Assembly (NCBI GenBank): GCA_027924585.1
Contig: BSBM01000994.1
Coordinates: 14,283,001 to 14,347,000 of the forward strand
DNA from: Larix kaempferi
Lineage: Eukaryota > Streptophyta > Pinopsida > Pinales > Pinaceae
DNA length: 64,000 nucleotides
Direction of reading: 5' to 3'
Positions 10,612 to 22,066 of this stretch are shown here, in pieces. Position 1 is the stretch's first letter; each line of letters begins with the position of its first letter. The notes beneath the pieces were generated by a model. It made no database searches, was not told where the DNA came from, and saw only the letters and a list, made by a program, of their open reading frames with translations. The position numbers and the translations under genes were made by a program.

Positions 10612-12810
10612 CTCCCTCTTAACTAGGAAGGTATTTCTCGACACAGGTCTTCTAGCACAAGTCTTCTTCTCTGGATCACCATCAGCGAATCATCATCCTT
10701 GAATCATCGTCATCGCCACTGCTGCTGCTATCTCAATCAATCTCTGAATCTACTCATCATAGGAAGTTCTACAGAGACAGTCCTTTTTCATACTGGATGT
10801 AGGACCACCACCTGCAGGTCTTCATCATCTGTGCGAACAGTCTGATAGAGGTGGCCTCTCAGGACTAATTTTATGTGCGGATGCAATACCAAAAAGAGTA
10901 TCCTAGGAACATTTATGTGCCTAAGCACGACCAGCAAGATCTCCTAGGACTGATTACATGCATCTCCTCCACAATACCTTTAAAGAGCATCCCAAGAACA
11001 TTTATGTGCCACAGCACGACCAGAAAGATCTCTAAAGAGCATCCCAGGACTTATTACGAGCACACAGCTCAACCTCTCAGATCTCTAGGACTGATTACAT
11101 GTGGATAGACAAAACCTTTAAAGAGCATCCTAGGAACATTTATGTGCCGTAGCACGACCAGCAAGATCTCCAAAGAGCATCCCAGGACTAATTACGAGCA
11201 CACAGCTTGTTGATGTATATTTAACTTCGGAATGTATTTCACATATATGTATATTGTATTCCTATAGAGATGTTATTATTCCTCTATACGGAAGTGTTGT
11301 CATTTATATTGTAAGTGTCGTAACTTATAGTTGATGGGTTATTAGACCACCTTGTTGGGGTCGGCCCTGTATAAGTCATGTGGGTCAAAGGGTTATTAGA
11401 CCACCCTATTGAGGGTCGGCCATGTGGGTCAAAGGGTTATTAGACTACCCTAGTGGGGGTTGGTCCAGTCAGCATTATGTTAAGTGGTTAAGTTGAGGCC
11501 GACCTAGTTGAGTAAAGGTCAAGTCAAGTTAGTGTATAAATAGAAAGCGTGTCTCTCTCATTTTACACATTCTATTCTCTTACTCACACTTGGGAGAGTG
11601 GCGCACTTGTGGAGGAGGAAGCTCTGCTGCTAGGAGAAGACTATCTCTTGTATTCTTGTTGTATCATTGATCTATCTATCTTTGAGGAAGTTATTGGGGT
11701 TTTTCACCTTTATGTTTTTCCCCAAGTAAACTCTGTGTGTCTTGTGTGCTTCCATTATTGTGTCCATGATTGATATGCTGTAGATTTGCTATACATGTTG
11801 TTCTCTCAGTTAAGATTCTAGATCAGATTGAAGTAAATTCTGAAAATATAACACAGCTCAACCTCTTGGATCTCCAGGACTGATTACATGTCTCCGTAGT
11901 AATACCTCATCCCAGGACTGATTACGAGCACACAGCTCAACCTATCGGATATCTGAGGACTGATTACATACTACATAGCAATACCGAAAAGAATATCCCT
12001 GGAACATTTATGTGCCACAGCACGACCGACAAGATCTCCCAGGACTGATTACATGCTATTTGCACAACCTGCCACATATCATCTCTGACCTCTAAGTGTC
12101 AACTTGATACTCATGATCCAACGGATCATCATCGCACAAAGCATCATCCTGATTCTCATGATCACACTGATCATCATCATTGTACCATCCTGATACATAT
12201 CATCTGGAGTAACACCATGAAGCTTGTCATCATGATCATCCTCATCATACAATGCATCCACTTGATGCATACCAAGTATCTACCTGATACATATACAGAT
12301 ACATGGTCCAAGCATCCAACATCATGCATATACAAAATACATACAAATTATCCAACTGATCATATCCAACATCAAACATGATGCGTACATATACATATAT
12401 ATATAAATGATCCAACTGATCATATCTAGCATCCAGCATGATGCGTACATATACATATAGAGCAGTAACTGGAGCATCGTCCTGATGCTCATCATCCATG
12501 ATCCTTCTGATCATCAAAACATCGTCTTCTTCAGATCATCTCATCATCCACAAAGCACAGCCCAGATGCACATCATCCAGTACTTACACCACCGACATGG
12601 GAGACCACATATACCACCATTCGGGGAAGGCTCCAGCCCTTACTTTTTCACAATGGGAGAACACATCTACTACGATGTGAAAAATGGCTTCAGCCCTTAC
12701 ATCTACACCATGGGAGAACACATCTATCACCATGGGAGAAAACATCACAACCATGGGAGAACACATCAACCATGTTAGAAAAGCTCATGTGCATCTGCAT
12801 CTTCCGGACT
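10612..12810 (-). repeat. 3' untranslated tandem-repeat region of the minus-strand copia element
   Basis: From 10870 to 12060, outside the solo LTR, degenerate units of about 80-110 bp share motifs such as AGGACTGATTACATG and CACGACCAGCAAGATCTC. From 12100 to 12480 lie TGATCATC-rich repeats, and from 12593 to 12775 short units with CCATGGGAGAACACATC. The related plus-strand element carries comparable repeats at 40755-41840. No protein is supported. Confidence 0.7.
11218..11853 (+). repeat. solo LTR of the same copia family, opposite orientation
   Basis: This complete LTR begins TGTTGATGTATATTT and ends ...AAAATATAACA. It is flanked by the 5-bp duplication CAGCT (11213-11217 and 11854-11858) and carries a TATA box at 11535-11542. 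No PBS, PPT or internal region adjoins it. It is therefore the footprint of a full insertion reduced to one LTR by LTR-LTR recombination. Confidence 0.92.
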
Positions 12811-12812
12811 CA

Positions 12813-14073
12813 TCACTTCCCTTTGGAATGAACCTCGGTCTGAAGTGGACCAAGCCTCTCTCTGAAGTACTCAAACTGCACTCTGGCCAATGGCTTGGTC
12901 AATACATTTGCAACCTGCTCATCCGTCGCAACATACTCTGCTTCGGCTGTACTCAGTGCTATGCAGGACTGGTTCCTGCTAAACCAAGATATCACACCTA
13001 ATCCCATACTGAAGCAGCACCCAGAAGTCCTCTTCCTATCTACAGCACTGCCTGCCCAATATGAATCAACATAACCCTGCAGGATAAACTTTTGATTCAT
13101 ATCATACTTGAGCCCATAATCAACTGTATCCTTCAGGTACCTCAGAATGTGCTTTACAGCAACCAAGTGAACATCTCTCGGATCCATCAGGAACTGGCTC
13201 AATGTGTTCACCGCAAAGCAAATATCTGGTCTCGTGTTCGTTAGGTACATCAAGGACCCAATCGTCTGACAATAGATAGTGACATCAACCGATTCAGATG
13301 AAGCATTACACAGAAGCTTCAGGTTCGATGCCATAGCCTTGCAGTCCATCATCCCGAACCTCTTCAGGATCTCTAATGCATACTTCCCTTGTCCAAGGAA
13401 GATTCCATCTGCACTTTGCCACACCTCCATACCAAGAAAGTAGTGCATCATACCCAAGTTTTTCATCTTTAACTCGGCAGCAAGCTTCCGCTGCATGTCG
13501 GCAATCAATCTATCCTCCCCTGTAACAAACAGGTCATCCACATACAAAAGTAGTATCACTGGATTTCCTTCCTCAACCTTGTAGTAAAGGTTGTAATCCG
13601 CTTTACTCTTAGTGAAGCCCAAACTAGATAGAAAGTTGTCTACCATACCAAGTTCTGCACATATATGAATCCTTGTCATGTGTCTCTGAACCAAGTGGCT
13701 TCTCCTCATACACTTATTCTTCAATGACACCATTCAAGAAGGCTGTCTTGAAATCCATCTGGTGTATCTTCCACTTCATCACTGCAGCCATAGCAAGTAC
13801 GGATCTAATGGAACTGTATCTGGCTACAGGAGCAAAATTCTCTATGCTAACACCTGCAGCATGTTTGATCTTGTAGATCCTTTTGGGAGTCACTACGAAC
13901 TCCCCTTCAGGCCTTGGGAATGCATCCCAAACATATTCATGATCGACTGGTACTCCTCGATCATGGAATTCTTCCCAGATCCTGGGAACTTCAATATCTT
14001 CAATATTTTCAATAGATAACTTTGTTGCTTGAAAAAATGTTGTAGTCCTTCTTTTGTAGGTGATGGTATACAA
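12813..14073 (-). pseudogene. copia reverse transcriptase/RNase H, decayed
   Basis: Two overlapping frames encode the copia RT-RNase H region. The N-terminal part (14073 to about 13714) contains FAPVARYSSIRSVLA and MDFKTAFLNG. It lacks the segment that normally links KIKHA to the ETFAPV motif, an internal deletion. After a frameshift near 13733 the second part has the catalytic YVDD box, LGMEV, GSLMYLTNTRPDI, the RNase H core and LTKPLA. A block of about 80 residues is missing in RNase H between STAEAEYVA and TDEQ, removing the copia DNQS motif. RT would copy the element RNA and RNase H degrade it; this copy cannot. The closest relative is the frame at 39480-40530. Confidence 0.9.
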
Positions 14074-14404
14074 TCTTTTCTATACAACAAGTTAAATTGC
14101 ATGATTAGAAAATATCTCATAGTTTTCAGAACAAATTCTTAAACATAAAGAAATATGTCATACAGTCACGCAATTATTTTAGCCAATGCTTCAATACAAC
14201 ATTTATCCATATCCCGTAACTTTTAAGAGTGTGCACAACTCCTAACATGTCAACAAAGAGGTTTCATTCTAGATAAGTAGCAATGGAATGTTGTACAGTG
14301 CCATAGGCCACTTACTCATCTATATTAGTAGTATACTGTTCATCAATGCAACTATTCTAATATGCATAATACACAACCTAATTCTAGGAACATAAGCATG
14401 TACA

Positions 14405-14593
14405 TCATTGAATAACATTATGTAAGAAATGAAAATTCAAATACTTATCTTTGTTTGGTTGCTGGGTGGACTCCCTCTGAATCTTTGCAACTCCATTCTG
14501 ATGTGGAATGTGAGAAGTGGTCAACTCCCTCTGAATATCTGCATCCTTATAGAAGCTACTGAAGTGTGCTCCTTTGCTTTCTTGCAGGAACAA
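14405..14593 (-). pseudogene. copia integrase fragment
   Basis: A short minus-strand frame contains KDADIQRELTTSHIPHQNGV, the end of the copia integrase catalytic core (the usual GI-R--T---PQQNGVAER region). Everything before and after it in integrase is gone. The same fragment survives at about 38570-38660 in the plus-strand copy, so the truncated structure predates the split of the two copies. Confidence 0.75.
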
Positions 14594-16838
14594 CTAGAGT
14601 GTGCTCCCTCTTGGTCTTTTTTTCCTGGATTACTTGTCCTTGGACTTATATCCATCCTTAACCACTATGCATGCTTATTAGTATCATCATTGTGTTATCC
14701 TTGAGGTCTCTTACATAATCACACATTCATTAGTATAATCTTAATACTATCAAAACACAATAATCTTAAACATGTATAGTCATGATCATTCACAGATAAT
14801 AAACATTAGTATTCAAGGTTTCAGGGAAGTCTTCTTTTATTCATGCATATTCTTATTTGATTATAGGATTCTTCTGATTAGTTAAATCATCAATGCATAA
14901 ACCTGTGATCACTCAAACCTATACCTTCATGATTCTTCTGGTTAGTCATATCATCAATTATGGTAAGAAACATAATATGCATACAACCATGACTATTCAA
15001 ACCTATGACTTCATGAATAATCATTATCAACAACACAACAGTATAAGATCCTAACACAAGGTAGGATTCTAGCTTGATATAGGAAAAACATACCTGGATT
15101 AGCATGCTAGCTAGTTATGTCTAACATACCCGCATAATGTCTTCTGGTTCTCTTCAGTGACTTGTGCTAGTAACCTGCATGTCTCATAAGTTAACCATTG
15201 TATAACCAAGTCATACATACCTCGAAAGTAGACCTTCTATGTGATCCATGACAATGGATGAATCTTTGTCTTCATGTCACCATGAACATATGCTCTTGAA
15301 TTAGAACATGATTTGACTTTCTTGGTGTACCTTTTGTGTTAGCAGACAACATAAACCTCATACAACACCATAATGCATTAGTACAATCATAAGTCTCAAC
15401 ACCCTAATCAATGAATATCTTCTATCATGCATTCATAATTTTATTAAGGTGATACGACAAGTCTAGATTTAATCAAGATTGTACTAACCATAATAATATG
15501 AAGAAAAATATACCATAAACTTAATCATGAACAAATCTCGAAACATACCTGGATAAGTCATGCCTATCGATATTGCTTGTAATCTTCTTATGTAACGCCT
15601 TAGCCTCATCTCCCTCTGAAACAGAAACTTCTTCACTTATGCAGGTGACCAATCCATCTTCTTCTAGGATTAACCCAATCCACTTGATTTGCAAGAACTA
15701 GATTTGGAGCTGGATTAGGGTTTGTTAGAGAAACTCCAAAAATTCAAACTTTTAATTTCAAACTCCCGAAAGGATAGAAATATGCACCTTGATGAGCTGA
15801 TCAAGCTGGTATGTTCAGAATTTGAAAACTGCAAAGTTTCACTCCTCAATTTTGCCTTTGAAACTTCCAGATTCACTAAACGTGACCCCGAACTGGGGTT
15901 TAATGAAGATGAATCTTCTGCCCAATCAAAAGGTTTTATCCAAAGCTCTAAGCTTCTATTTTTATGAGGAGCTTCCAGCCGTGGTCACAGATTTCAAAAA
16001 TTCCCATTTTTGCAGAAGCCCTAATTTTCCACTTTTCTGATCAAAGTCCCGAACTAGGGTCTGATCAAGACCGGCCTCCTACCCAACCAAAAATTATGAT
16101 CTTGGCCTCTAAATTTTGATTTTGATGGGTAGCATTCATCCATGGTCTCCGATTACAAAAATTCCAACTTTATCTGAAACCCTAAATTCCGGAAGCCATG
16201 AATGAAGGTGCTAAAAAATAATTCTATTTTGACAGAAATATGTACATGATTGTTTCTGGTCTAACTCCGAAATTTGTGATCCACAAGGTTTGAAAATTTT
16301 TCTTGAGATAGTCCGACCTATCATCTTTCCATCCCGATAGGTCTGACCTCAATTGGATTCTCTGAGAGAGAGTTATGCCAAGTGTCCCAATGTGACCTGT
16401 TTATGGGATAAAACTAGAGAGCGAACTTGTACGACGTGCCACGTGTCACTGGTTCACCTTCGACTTTTGAATGTTTTTTTTGAGATAGTACAGTCTGTAT
16501 ACTACCTGTCCAGTTTTACGAAATTTCATTTGGAGCTTCCTATCCCAAGTTATGACCTTTTTTGAAAGGTCACTATTTTTTGACTCAGATCCTGAAGAGG
16601 CAGAAACCCTATATTGTACAGATCATAAATCACAAAGTACAACGAATTAGAGGTTTTACTTTGGACACAAGGTACATGGGGATCTGATATTCGACCTGTA
16701 AAAGTTTTAGATCTGAAAAATTCTCCAAAACGGATTTATAGCGAAAGTTGTACGATGACTGGTTTTTGCTATATCAAGCCCTAGCATCGTAAGTGCAACA
16801 AGTGTCATACATGTCATATCATGCCTTCTTTCAGGCTA
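14594..16838 (-). other. leader and remnant 5' region of the minus-strand copia element
   Basis: No recognisable gag. The stretch aligns with 36335-38520 of the plus-strand copy. It includes a 46-codon sense frame at 15685-15548 and an antisense frame at 15722-15967, both also open in the other copy. Nothing else in these 2.2 kb supports a gene. Confidence 0.5.
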
Positions 16839-16850
16839 GCTCTAATACCA
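16839..16850 (-). promoter_or_regulatory. primer-binding site of the minus-strand copia element
   Basis: The complement reads TGGTATTAGAGC, one change from the standard tRNA-Met PBS, and touches the LTR. Confidence 0.85.
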
Positions 16851-17496
16851 TGTTAAATTTTCAAAATTTACTTCAATCTTATCTAGGATCTTAACTGAGA
16901 GAACAACATGTACAACATATCTACAGCATATTAATCATGGACACAATAATGCAAGCACACAAGAGACACAGAGTTTAGTTGGGGAAAACCATAAAGGTGA
17001 AAAACCCCAATCACTTCCTCAGAGATAGGTAAAGCAATGATACAACCAGAATACAAGAGATAGTCTTCTCCTAGCAGCAGAGCCTCCTCCTCCACAAGTG
17101 CACCACTTTCCAAAGTGTGAGTGAATGAATAGAATGATAAAATAGAGATCTCCCGATCTCTATTTATACTAGACTTGACTTGCCTAATAACCTTTACTAG
17201 GTCAGCCTTAACTTAACCACATAACACAATGCTGACTGGGTCGACACCCAATATGGTGGTCTAATAACCCTTTGACCCACATGGCTGACCCCCACTAGGG
17301 TGGTCTAATAACCCTTCGACCCACATGACTTATACAGGGCCGACCCCAACAAGGTGGTCTAATAACCCATCAAGTATAAGTTATGACACTTACAATATAA
17401 ATGACGACACTTCCGTGTAGAGGAATAATAACATCTCTATAGGAATACAATATACATATATGTGAAATACATTCCGAAGTTACATATACATCAATA
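16851..17496 (-). repeat. 5' LTR of the minus-strand copia element
   Basis: Same family as 9923-10611. TATA box at 17161-17168 on the minus strand. The outer end is followed by the GTATG target-site copy. Confidence 0.9.
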
Positions 17497-17501
17497 GTAT
17501 G

Positions 17502-19128
17502 AAAGGATATTGTGGAGGTTGTGGGGATTTTGATGAAGGGTTGTGAAGGTGTTGATGAAAGGGGTTGTTTTATGCCTACGGCTCCATAGTAGAGCCTTGA
17601 CCTAGAAATGGTCATGGTGATGTTTCCTTCCAAGTTGACATGAAGGTGTAATGGTTGGACATTAATTATTTGATGTTTAGGAGCAGCCTTCATACTGGCC
17701 AAACATCTCAGTCCGCCGAAGGATCCCAAGGCTTGTAAAATAAAAGCAGGACCATATGGACCAGAGAGGAAATGTCGAATACAGATAAGTATTCAATCTC
17801 ATTTATTTCTTATTTGGAATAATGAATATTCCAAGTATAAGTCTTCTAACAGCTAAGCTAGCACATTGTTGTTTCTTGGTTGGAAACCCTGGGCAATGCA
17901 GGAAGAAAGGACCCTGAAAGAAATACAAATGCTTGGTAAATCTAGAGAGTAACTGGTTGGGCGCTATGCAAATGCTTGGTAAACCCAGTCGGCATGAAGG
18001 TGTACTAGTTGGGCATTAACTACTTGAATGTTATGGAGCAGCCGGTGTGTTGGCCAAACATTCCTCAAATACTTGATAATACCTAGTTGGAGTACTGGAT
18101 TAGCATATTGCTAAATGGGATGTCTAATAAAACCAGTCGATGTACTGAATTATCATTTTCTATACGAATGGTTGAGGAGTAGCCTACATGCTATCCCAAC
18201 ATTCGTTATCGTATCATAGGAAATACAAGGCTTGTAAAGTTAAGAAGGATCCTGTGGATTAAAGTGAAGACATCCAATGCAAATAAGTATTTGGTTATCT
18301 TGCAACTTCTTGCTTATGAATATACCTGTGTATATGATTTGGTCATGATTTCCTAAACTCTATTTTAGAGATAAATCCTATGAAAATAAACTAAATATGT
18401 AAATTAATTCAATGTTTGAGTGTAGGTATTGTTGGAAGCAAGGACTATGAAGCATCCTAGGGATGCATGTGGACATGTGACCGTCCTAAAGAGATTAGCA
18501 TGAGCAGTAATGGAAGATGGTGCTAGATGGACTGTGTGGGTCCTATCAGCCACGAGTTGTAGACAAACCATGTCGAGGGACTCCATGGTTGAGAGGTATG
18601 GAATAGACCATAGACACTAATTGTCATAGCCAAGAAGGGAAGGTCAAGCATTCACGTTGAAGTGAAAGAGGCTAGGAGCATGAAAACCACCATGGTGGTG
18701 TGGGTTCCAGAATGGAACAAGTCTAAGAGGAGAAGACTCTTACTGCTCTCTCTTTCCTTTTTTTATTGATGCATTTATAAAAACAGAAAAATTGTTGAAT
18801 GCATGTATGGCTGAAAGTAGAGTGTGTTTATTTGCTTGAAATAAATTGTGAATGTTGAAGTAGTTATTTCCCTCTGAAAGAATGAACATGAATGAACTCA
18901 TGTGCCTATTGGGCAAGCATGAAAAGTATGAAAGTCTCATGGATAAAGCATGGACTACCCATGTCAATGCGGCAATTAATTGACTTATTTTGATGTTTAT
19001 ATTATGCTTGGCCTAACAGAATTACAATGATGCATTTCACAGGTGAGAAAGTGAAGTTAATTTATTACAATTGTTGCAAAGCAAGTGCTACTTGTGAGCA
19101 AAGTGAAAGCCAGTTGTGCACATTGACC
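17502..19128 (+). other. chromovirus leader, second part, with hairpin array
   Basis: This continues the leader interrupted at 9917; the two sides share the GTATG target site and GTTGTG-rich sequence. It holds three related hairpins at 17672-17707, 18026-18063 and 18165-18205, in tandem units that also share CAAGGCTTGTAAA (about 17730 and 18220). No coding frame is supported before the gag ATG at 19129. Confidence 0.5.
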
Positions 19129-19545
19129 ATGGCAACAGACCAAAGGCTATTGGACTTGGCTGGAAGTCTCCTTCAAACAATTTCCAAGACCCAAGAAAAT
19201 CTTGGAGAGATGCTCAAGATACAGAGAAGGTGGAATGAGATGAACCACAAGGTTTTGCAGGACTCTATTTGTCTGCAAAGGGAGGTAAAAAGCATTATGA
19301 GAGAAATCAATAAGGGAAAGGAAAGTGGAACAATGATGAGGCATTCATCCAATCGGTCTGTTAAGGAACGTCTGAGGCATGAAGACTGAAAGGAAATTGA
19401 GCAGGTAAAGATGAAGCAACCAGTGAAATGTTGGAAATGTCGAGGACATCATTGCCTCCGCAACTTCCCAACAAGGGAACATCAAGAGGGTAGCAGCCAT
19501 AAAGCTTTCAGAGTTATGGATGAGCTGGAAGGTCAGAACCAGTAG
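19129..19545 (+). pseudogene. gag remnant with defective CCHC zinc knuckle
   Basis: The ATG at 19129 lies in a good context (ACCATGG). The frame begins with a helical segment rich in Leu, Lys and Glu (residues 1-80) and has an in-frame TGA at 19387. It continues in frame to a nucleocapsid-like knuckle, CWKCRGHHCLRNF. The CX2CX3HX4C spacing is kept but the last Cys is Phe, so zinc binding would be lost. It ends at TAG 19543-19545, just before a CACTA motif. The knuckle would bind element RNA for packaging. Its place downstream of the PBS at 6224 makes it the gag of that chromovirus body; it is much shorter than usual, so it is probably internally deleted. Confidence 0.65.
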
Positions 19546-19549
19546 GAGC

Positions 19550-19775
19550 CACTAAAACAAATTTGACATTTAGTGGCAGTTGTCTTCCACCTCCAAAACA
19601 CATTATTGGGGGCGGTTTTGGCTTTAGCGTCGGTCTTTCCAAAATCACCCCTAATAGCATCGACGCTAAAAGGTTTGACTTTTAGGGGTGGTTTTGAAAG
19701 AGATCAAAACCGCTCCTAAAAGTGACTTTTCGAGGTGGTTCTAAAATGCCCCCAAAAGTTGCTTTTGAGGGCGGT
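19550..19775 (+). repeat. palindrome-rich terminus resembling a CACTA transposon end
   Basis: It starts CACTA at 19550 right after the gag remnant. It contains CCACTAAA/TTTAGTGG, a perfect 10-bp pair TTTAGCGTCG/CGACGCTAAA (about 19622-19671), a 19-bp near-perfect inverted pair (19679-19697 with 19704-19722), and repeated GGGCGGTTTTG-like motifs. Such arrays are typical of subterminal regions of CACTA transposons. The matching right end with TAGTG was not found, so the extent is unknown. Confidence 0.45.
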
Positions 19776-20760
19776 GGGCAAAAGGTGTTAGAAAAAATCT
19801 GTCCAGTTTGGCTCGGGATGAGCTTTGATGTACCAACGGTACCATTGAAGGGCTTCTTGTTCCAAATGAAAGGATGCAAGTGGAACTTTCTAGACATCAA
19901 AAGTATTATGCAGACTGAAATATTTTTCTGCTCGGTATATCCATCCAGTCGGATCAGTACCATTGAAGCAAGGAAAATCAAGCTTCGGCAGGTGAAAATT
20001 GCAGGAAGAAGAGAACCCGGTGGCTATAAAAGATTCTGGCTGTTAGTTATTGTTCATGGCCGAATGCCGAAGATGGAGGCTGAGAAATTTTTCATCCAGA
20101 TCTTGGATTTTGGTTTGGATGGCTGCAAGTGATTCCTTTATGTTTTTTTTTTTTGGGGAAATGGATAGAAAAACACAAACAAAAGCTTATTTAGTAAAGG
20201 AAGATTTGGATTTGGGAAAAACTTGGATGGGTAATTGGTGTTTGACTAGGTTTTGGACACTTTCGGATGGACAGGGAAGCAAAAAATGAGGATTTCAGAA
20301 GCGGGGTGAAAGAATGAGAAAATTTGGTAGAGAGGGACAAAGAAGCAGAATTAGGAAAGGAACACGGTGGCACAATTTGACTGCGTTTGGGTGAAAATTG
20401 AAGGAGTTATGGCAAACCCTAAAAATAAACAAATGTGAGATTTCTGGTCTTGGGAAGTGGAATTTGGGATAGGGTCTTTAGGAATGAAATATGCAGGATG
20501 GAATTGTACGGATGTCAGTGAAGTTTCAGGGAAAACGGAGTTGAAACAAGGGAGATATAGCCAAAAAACAGAATTTTATAACTTTTTTTTTAAATGGATT
20601 GGCAACAGCGGCATGGAAGGGATCCGCAACAGTGCAGAAATGATCGAAAACGGCTGGATTTGAAATGACGACTGGATCTGGAACAACTTTCAGAATAGAT
20701 CTGAAATGGTTGGATCTGGAGCGGAAATGATCGGCAACAGTTCAGCTGAAAATAGATATG
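19776..20760 (+). other. unassigned region
   Basis: About 1 kb with no recognisable protein. Frames at 19722-20132 and 20050-20289 show no known motif and overlap the palindromic repeats. The motif GATCTGGA(A/G)C...GAAATG recurs near 20650-20750. The region may belong to the CACTA-like element or to the LTR element to its right. Confidence 0.3.
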
Positions 20761-21550
20761 GACCCTAGGTATGTGGGGCTTCCTATCGGTTCAAGGGATT
20801 CACTCGACCACCAATGCTGTCTGACGGCTTGCGTATTGGGGGAGTACCCCTCACTCCACGGCTCAGGTAAAACTGATAACCGCTTTGCCACAAATGACAT
20901 CTCTTGGTTTACCTCACTGGTGGGAACTAGTCAATCAGGTAGGGGTCGTTGCCCTTTTCGCTGGTAGGTCCTCTCAATGGGCCAGCTACTTTGGGGTTCC
21001 TATGGTACTCCTCAAATGAGTTTTAGGGCTTATTCCCAAGTACTTCCCACAGTTAAGCGAATAGGGGTTATCCCTAGATCCAAACTTGCAACAGATGCAA
21101 AAAACAAATTTGGCAGAAATTCCATCCAATGAGCCCAAGAAAGTGCTCTGATACCAGATGTGAAGAACCTGCAATAATTAATTAATGGAAATACACGAGA
21201 TATAAAAAATAATAGAACTTAGAATCACTTTTATATTGATCACGGGCCACTTCGAGGGGGCAACCTCCTTTGAGCAAGCTCAATACAATTAACTTCACGG
21301 TGCCTTCAATGACCTCAACACACACTTATATATTAAGTCTATGCCCAATACAATGAGTCAAAACCATGGGACATATAATACTACGGGACGACTTACAAAT
21401 CATATGCGTCCAATACTATGGGTTAATACTATGGGCTAATATAAACTATGGATCAACAAATACTACAGGACGACTTATAAAGCATATGCGTCCAACAACA
21501 ATATACTAACATAGTAAAGAGAAGGGTTGACACGGGTTCCTAACATTACA
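20761..21550 (-). mobile_element. 5' end of a minus-strand LTR retrotransposon, truncated
   Basis: The complement of 21145-21156 is TGGTATCAGAGC. Two bases away is a short LTR (21159-21550, 392 bp) that starts TGTAATGTTAGG on the minus strand and ends in CA. The sequence left of the PBS (20761-21144) is non-coding leader. No second LTR was found to the left, so the element is truncated or its other end is too diverged to see. Confidence 0.6.
21145..21156 (-). promoter_or_regulatory. primer-binding site
   Basis: The complement reads TGGTATCAGAGC, two bases from the LTR end at 21159. Confidence 0.8.
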
Positions 21551-22066
21551 TGTGTGGAAACAGTCGCAATTCATATTTGCGAACTTTTCTTAAAGTACTG
21601 CATCCTTCGACGACCTAGATGTGGCGTGGAAAATATCTACAGTCTAGGTGAACTTCGCAAATAATACTTGTGTGGTAACTAGGCAGGACAAAGATTTGTG
21701 AAAAATTAACGGGACACAAGGTTGGACGGCCAGGATCTGAGTAGGAACCGGATCGACGGCATGCAGGGTTTCTCAAAAGTAAAAAGCGTTGGCAAGCTAT
21801 CAGGTGGCCGAATTGGAAACCACGAAGAAAGGTGGCAAGAAAGGTCAAAGGATCTAACGACACGGGATCAATCTGGTCAAGAGACGACCGACGTAGCTAC
21901 TCCATCTTCGTAGCTGGAGGGACGATATGGCAGGATAATATTATAAAATACAGGCCTGCATAAGGATTCTAATCTTGTCTTTCATGTGCACGTTGAAACA
22001 CAAGGAAGATCGATCCGTGGTCAGCCAGTCAGGTAGGCCACTCTTTTCCTCTGTGAACTTTTGTAA
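21551..22066 (+). other. upstream region of unknown gene copy 1
   Basis: About 500 bp between an LTR and the first ATG of the long frame. No motif is recognised. An in-frame TAA at 22064 directly precedes the ATG, so coding does not extend further left. Confidence 0.35.

Larger units (their letters stand above)
9923..17496 (-). mobile_element. degenerate Ty1/copia retrotransposon, minus strand
   Basis: This is a complete but defective copia-type element. It is bounded by related LTRs (9923-10611 and 16851-17496) with the 5-bp target-site duplication GTATG at 9918-9922 and 17497-17501. Reading leftward it has 5' LTR, PBS, a long leader, a short integrase remnant, a reverse transcriptase/RNase H remnant, tandem repeats, PPT and 3' LTR. 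Gag and protease are not recognisable, so it could move only with proteins supplied in trans. A solo LTR of the same family is inserted in it at 11218-11853. The outermost bases at 17495-17496 read TA instead of CA, a single mutation. A related plus-strand copy lies at 35673-49664. Confidence 0.88.

Noticed and set aside
12245-12517. Met/Asp-rich proteins
   Set aside because: Frames over TGATCATC-type simple repeats in the copia 3' region.
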